From Pannonibacter carbonis (GTDB lineage Bacteria > Pseudomonadota > Alphaproteobacteria > Rhizobiales > Stappiaceae), in the NCBI RefSeq assembly GCF_003012935.1, contig NZ_PUDR01000007.1:62001-126000 (forward strand): a stretch of 64,000 nt of DNA, in the 5' to 3' direction. How positions within the stretch are numbered: the first letter of the stretch is position 1; each line of letters opens with the position of its first letter. Of the stretch, positions 63,629 to 64,000 are shown piece by piece. The notes under the pieces were generated by a model. It was given only the letters and a program-made list of their open reading frames with translations, did no database searches and was not told the origin of the DNA. Both the position numbers and the translations under genes were made by a program.

Positions 63629-64000
63629 TGATGGCTGCAAATGACAGACACGCCCATGGCGAGACCGTTTTCAGCCCGGATGCCGGCAATGCCCGGGCCT
63701 TCCGCATGGCGCTTGGCAGCTTCACCACCGGCGTGACCGTGGTCACCGCCATGGGCGCGGACGGTCCGATGGGCATGACGGTGAACAGCTTTACCTCCGT
63801 GTCCCTCGACCCGCCACTGGTGCTTTGGTCACCGGCCAAAAGCTCATCGAAGCACGATGCCTTCGCCGCCATCGACCACTACGCCATTCATGTCCTGAGC
63901 GCGGATCAGGATGGCCTCAGCGCCTGCTTCACCCGCGGCGGCACCGCCTTTGACGGGCTGGACTGGCAGCTGAACCCGGACGGGACCCCGGTCATTCCAG
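63628..64000 (+). CDS. smoA: Flavin reductase (SmoA-like), 3' end cut by window
   Basis: The frame starts at an ATG overlapping the AKR stop (ATGA; a second ATG follows) and is open to the window end, giving about 124 residues. FRMALGSFTTGVTVVTAMG, GMTVNSFTSVSLDPPLVLWS and HVLSADQDGLSACFTRGG are diagnostic of the flavin reductase-like family that supplies reduced FMN to two-component monooxygenases. Its partner is most likely the SsuD-like enzyme two genes upstream. The rest of the gene, and any transporter or sulfoquinovosidase, would lie beyond base 64000. Confidence 0.87.
   Translation, partial: MMAANDRHAHGETVFSPDAGNARAFRMALGSFTTGVTVVTAMGADGPMGMTVNSFTSVSLDPPLVLWSPAKSSSKHDAFAAIDHYAIHVLSADQDGLSACFTRGGTAFDGLDWQLNPDGTPVIP

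Overview
The window reads as one catabolic stretch of a GC-rich alphaproteobacterial chromosome or large replicon, most like Hyphomicrobiales. Reasons: high GC with long antisense ORF shadows, hutF/hutC-type histidine catabolism, many ABC and TRAP uptake systems, IclR/GntR control, and an Agrobacterium-like desulfonation gene set at the right edge. The genus cannot be fixed from sequence reading alone. No rRNA, tRNA, insertion sequence, phage gene or CRISPR array was seen.

Layout. 1-1737: end of a histidine-utilisation block (hutF partial, hutC). 1824-5507: an AT-richer surface-polysaccharide patch (GumK-like glycosyltransferase, Wzx-type flippase, TupA-like ATP-grasp). 5528-7269: two unrecognised lipoproteins and a small membrane protein. 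7363-17735: amino-sugar block: a minus-strand kinase-nagR-nagB-II-nagA operon, divergent from murQ and a sugar ABC transporter with a Gfo/Idh/MocA enzyme. The two divergent promoters carry matching 20-bp candidate operators. 17807-30128: galactoside block: IclR regulator and ABC ATPase facing a sugar-binding protein, two permeases, GH36 alpha-galactosidase, SDR, DgoK, DgoA, SMP-30 lactonase and GH42 beta-galactosidase (De Ley-Doudoroff route, without a galactonate dehydratase here). 30132-42956: chito-oligosaccharide block laid out like that of Vibrio: a ChiS-type hybrid kinase facing a family-5 binding protein, Opp-type permeases and ATPases, a GNAT, GH20 hexosaminidase and an unknown probable TIM-barrel protein.

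43022-52699: a complete oxidative L-fucose pathway (mutarotase, dehydrogenase, lactonase, dehydratase, KDF dehydrogenase, diketo-acid hydrolase) with an RbsABC-type importer and an IclR regulator. 52789-59562: a cytoplasmic reductive dehalogenase fused to its own NAD(P)H reductase, a MarR regulator and a divergent TRAP transporter. 59670-64000: a GntR-controlled locus with an SsuD-like monooxygenase, aldo-keto reductase and flavin reductase (cut by the window end), matching the sulfoquinovose monooxygenase (SMO) pathway, plus a Gfo/Idh/MocA protein that could be a sulfoquinovosidase.

Most operons use ATGA/GTGA/TGATG start-stop overlaps, which fix many starts. Four of the ABC binding-protein genes are followed by strong hairpins before the next gene. 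The most unusual items are the dehalogenase-reductase fusion, the ChiS-like membrane transcription factor outside Vibrio, and the candidate sulfoquinovose locus.
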